From: Nitrososphaerota archaeon
Lineage (GTDB): Archaea > Thermoproteota > Nitrososphaeria > Nitrososphaerales > UBA183
Direction: 5' to 3'
Length of the DNA stretch: 14,217 nt
Assembly (NCBI GenBank): GCA_029785685.1
Contig: JAFLZE010000023.1
Location: 1 to 14,217, forward strand
Program-made: the position numbers and the translations under genes
Shown: positions 11,825-14,217 of the stretch, in pieces
Layout of the letters: each line of letters begins with the position of its first letter
Numbering within the stretch: position 1 is the stretch's first letter
The notes under the pieces: generated by a model
The model's input: only the letters and a program-made list of their open reading frames with translations
What the model was told of the DNA's origin: nothing
Databases searched by the model: none

Positions 11825-13078
11825 TTGCACAGGTTCGCACACATCGCGGATGCGCATCTCGGGGCGCATCGGGAGCCAAACCTCCAGAAGCTCGAGTTGC
11901 GGACGTTCGACTCGACGATGAAGAAGTGCGTCGAACTCGGCGTGGACTTCATCCTTGTGTCCGGGGACCTCTTCCACGTGGGGATCCCTGACCTAGGCGT
12001 CGTGGATGCGGCGCTGAAGAGTATGATGGAGGTCCAGCGCCGTGGGATACCGATCTATGCTATCTATGGGAGCCACGACTACACCCCCAATGGGACCTCG
12101 GTCATAGACATCCTCAACACCGCGGGAGTGCTCAGCAACGTGTTCAGGCCGACCTTCGACGGCGACAGCCTCCACCTCGGAGTGACCGTCGACGAGAAGA
12201 CCGGGGCGAAGATAGCCGGCATCTCAGCGCGGAAGATAGGCCTCGAGAGCAGGTACTTCGTCGCGCTCGACAGGGGGGCCCTGGAGGCCGAGCAGGGGTT
12301 CAAGATATTCGCCTTCCACAGCGGGCTTACTGAGTTGAAGCCTGGGCACCTCAGCGCCATGGAGTCTGTGGACTCCTCGCTGCTCCCCAAGGGGTTCGAC
12401 TATTACGCAGGGGGGCACATCCACGAGAGAGGCGAGTTCAGGCTGCCTGGGCTGGAAAACATAGTGTTCCCTGGCCCGCTGTTCACAGGCTATGGTCGAG
12501 ACCTCGAAGCTACGGCCAAGGGGGAGAGGCGGGGATTCTACGTCGTCGAGTTCGACGAGCATGTGAGGAGCAAGAAGTTCGTCCCGATGAACTCGTTCGA
12601 GGGCGTCTTCAGGGAATACGACCTGACGGGACGGAATGCCCCAGACGCGGGATCTATGATCGCGGAGGACTTCAAGGGGGTCAACGTGGCCGGGAAGTTG
12701 GTCGTCGTCAGGGTATTCGGGGAGCTCGCCGGGGGGAGGGCATCAGAGGTAGGGCTGGCGGGGCTGCGCTCCAACCTTTCCGAACGGGGGGCCATCCACG
12801 TCTACCTCAACAGGAACGCCCTGAAGTCGAAGGAGGCGACGGGTCACGTCTTCTCTGGGGAGGAGCCTTCTTCTATCGAGAGGAAGCTCTTCGAGAGCGA
12901 AGCTGGGAAGGTCGACGTGGCGGAAGAGCACCTCCGAGGGCAGCAGGGGGCCGAGGTGGGCATCGAGCTCCTGAGGCTCTGGCGCCAGCCCCCGAAGCTC
13001 GGGGAGACGAAGAAGGACTACGCCGGGAGGATGGTCAGGGAGGGGGTGCACGCGCTGGAGAAGGAGAAACAGAGTTGA
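11825..13078 (+). CDS. mre11: Mre11 DNA double-strand-break repair nuclease
   Basis: The gene encodes 417 residues from TTG 11825. The in-frame GTG at 11801 is followed by a stop, which excludes it. The calcineurin-like phosphoesterase motifs are in order: DAH (Asp 9, His 11), GDLFH (Asp 48), GSHD (82-85), FHSG (His 165) and GGHIH (His 198, His 200). These residues bind the two Mn ions of the 3'-5' exonuclease and endonuclease. In the third motif the usual metal-coordinating Asn (GNHD) is Ser 83. The C-terminal 130 residues form the capping and Rad50-binding part. Mre11 and Rad50 form the complex that opens, tethers and resects broken ends. The stop overlaps the rad50 start by 4 bases (TTGA), so translation is probably coupled. 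Closely linked herA/nurA, common in archaea, are not seen upstream and could lie beyond the right edge. Confidence 0.92.
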   Translation: MHRFAHIADAHLGAHREPNLQKLELRTFDSTMKKCVELGVDFILVSGDLFHVGIPDLGVVDAALKSMMEVQRRGIPIYAIYGSHDYTPNGTSVIDILNTAGVLSNVFRPTFDGDSLHLGVTVDEKTGAKIAGISARKIGLESRYFVALDRGALEAEQGFKIFAFHSGLTELKPGHLSAMESVDSSLLPKGFDYYAGGHIHERGEFRLPGLENIVFPGPLFTGYGRDLEATAKGERRGFYVVEFDEHVRSKKFVPMNSFEGVFREYDLTGRNAPDAGSMIAEDFKGVNVAGKLVVVRVFGELAGGRASEVGLAGLRSNLSERGAIHVYLNRNALKSKEATGHVFSGEEPSSIERKLFESEAGKVDVAEEHLRGQQGAEVGIELLRLWRQPPKLGETKKDYAGRMVREGVHALEKEKQS

Positions 13079-14217
13079 TAATCAAAGAGATCGAGCTCAC
13101 CAACATCAGGAGCCACGGGCACTCGGTGATCAAGTTCCCGCCAGGCAAGACCCTGCTGGAGGGAGACATAGGCTCGGGCAAATCCAGCGTGCTGATGGGG
13201 ATTGAGTTCGCCCTCTTCGGCCTGGGGTCCGAGTCTGGGAGTTCCGTCCTGAAGCTGGGGCAGGACAGCGGCGAGGTGAGGATGGCCTTCGATGTCGACG
13301 GGTCGGAGTACCAAATCACGAGGAGGCTCCAGAGGAAGGCCGGGAAGGTCCAACAATCTGACGGAGAGCTGAAGACGCCCGGCGAGACGCTCGTACTGTC
13401 GCCGAGCGAACTGAAGGAGAGAGTGCTCGAGACGCTCGAGTTCAACGAAGCCCCCGACCCGAAGGCCCAGAGCTGGATTTACCGCTACGCGGTCTACACT
13501 CCCCAGGAGGAGATGAAGAGCATCCTGGCCCTGGCCCCGGAGCAGCGCCTCCAGATACTTAGGCGGGCGTTCAGGGTCGAGGACTACAAGATCGCTGCCA
13601 CCAACGCGGACGAGTCAGTGAAACACATCAGAGAAGAGGCCCGGGAACAGGATGGCATCGCCAGGGGGATGGGGGAGCTCCGCTCTCAGGCGCAGAGGCT
13701 GCAGGCGGATGAAGAGAAGCACAAGGCTGATTTGACCCGGCTGGAAGACGCGGAGACAGCGGACGAGGGTCAGCTGCGGGTGGCGAAGGCGGAAAAGGAA
13801 GCCCTGCAGAAGCGCGAGGTCAGCCTGCAGAACGTCAAAGCAGAGAAAGAGTACTATGAGCGGCTTGGGGCGGACGCCGCGAAGGATGCGGCCGAACTCG
13901 GAGACGAAATCGCGGAGCTGAGCGGAAGTCTCCGGGGGCTCGAGGCCGCACTCGCGCGGTCAGAGCTCGGGCGCCCCTCTGCCGCCAGCTCCCTCCCCGA
14001 GCTCAAGAGAAGGGAGAGGACCCTCGAGGCGAAGGCAAGGAAGCTCGCCGAGCTCAAGGCTGCCACCGAGACCAAGCTCTCGGACTACGAGTCGATAATG
14101 AAGAGTGGCGTCTGCCCTGTCTGCGACCGGGCGGCTGAGGCTCACGACTTCGAAGACAAGAGGGCGAGGAAGGACGCAGAGAGGAACCACCTGGCCGAAG
14201 AGCTGGCGTCGGTCGAA
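13075..14217 (+). CDS. rad50: Rad50 repair ATPase, N-terminal part through the zinc hook (cut by window edge)
   Basis: An open frame of 381 codons runs from TTG 13075 to the right edge without a stop. The start overlaps the mre11 stop, and MIIKEIELTNIRSHGHSV is the classic Rad50/SMC N-terminus. Walker A is GDIGSGKS (residues 30-37). The Q-loop is YTPQEEM with Gln 144. From about residue 185 the sequence becomes a Glu/Lys/Arg/Leu-rich coiled coil, reaching the zinc-hook motif CPVCD (Cys 347, Cys 350) that joins two Rad50 molecules through one Zn. The returning coil, the signature motif and Walker B lie beyond the edge. The ascending coil is about 160 residues, short for the family; the hook is near residue 440 in Pyrococcus, from memory. 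It acts with Mre11 as an ATP-gated DNA-end clamp. Confidence 0.93.
   Translation, partial: MIIKEIELTNIRSHGHSVIKFPPGKTLLEGDIGSGKSSVLMGIEFALFGLGSESGSSVLKLGQDSGEVRMAFDVDGSEYQITRRLQRKAGKVQQSDGELKTPGETLVLSPSELKERVLETLEFNEAPDPKAQSWIYRYAVYTPQEEMKSILALAPEQRLQILRRAFRVEDYKIAATNADESVKHIREEAREQDGIARGMGELRSQAQRLQADEEKHKADLTRLEDAETADEGQLRVAKAEKEALQKREVSLQNVKAEKEYYERLGADAAKDAAELGDEIAELSGSLRGLEAALARSELGRPSAASSLPELKRRERTLEAKARKLAELKAATETKLSDYESIMKSGVCPVCDRAAEAHDFEDKRARKDAERNHLAEELASVE

Overview
The window looks like a piece of a moderately GC-rich archaeal chromosome. The evidence is an archaeal-type Mre11-Rad50 pair, a single-domain KaiC/RadA-like ATPase, V4R-domain proteins, TATA-type promoters next to near-leaderless starts, many GTG/TTG starts, and a giant secreted protein with a C-terminal membrane anchor. 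Tandem Ig-like repeats of this sort occur in large surface proteins of several archaeal groups. A terrestrial Nitrososphaeria/Thermoproteota-type archaeon is my best guess, but the sequence does not fix the taxon.

Layout. Positions 1-335 (minus) hold the N-terminal part of a tyrosine-recombinase-like protein that runs off the left edge. Positions 336-995 hold no convincing intact gene. This stretch is rich in inverted repeats, has lower GC than its surroundings, and may carry a structured RNA or a decayed gene. Positions 996-8420 (minus) encode a 2474-residue surface protein: signal peptide, IPT/TIG-like domain, about 20 Ig/PKD-like repeats, two more IPT/TIG-like domains, a pre-anchor domain, a transmembrane helix and a basic tail. 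It follows a small V4R-domain gene (8424-8963, minus) by 3 bases, so the two form an operon. From the same intergenic region a KaiC-like ATPase gene (9073-9801, plus) is transcribed the other way. It converges on a small winged-helix regulator (9804-10157, minus). Divergent from the regulator is a gene for a KaiC-fold protein with no P-loop fused to a C-terminal Cys-rich V4R domain (10243-11760, plus). Then come mre11 (11825-13078) and rad50 (13075 to the right edge), overlapping by 4 bases.

The most interesting structure is regulatory. Both divergent intergenic regions of the V4R/KaiC/winged-helix cluster carry the same 8-bp-period motif, TGTTNAAC. Three tandem copies lie between the V4R-surface-protein operon and kaiC. 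A 14/16-identical two-copy version lies at the winged-helix promoter, with a weaker third site beside the V4R fusion gene. This suggests one small regulon in which the winged-helix protein, or another factor binding the same motif, coordinates two V4R sensors, an intact KaiC ATPase, a P-loop-less KaiC partner and a giant adhesin-like surface protein. Mre11-Rad50 appears to be a separate, housekeeping DNA-repair unit.
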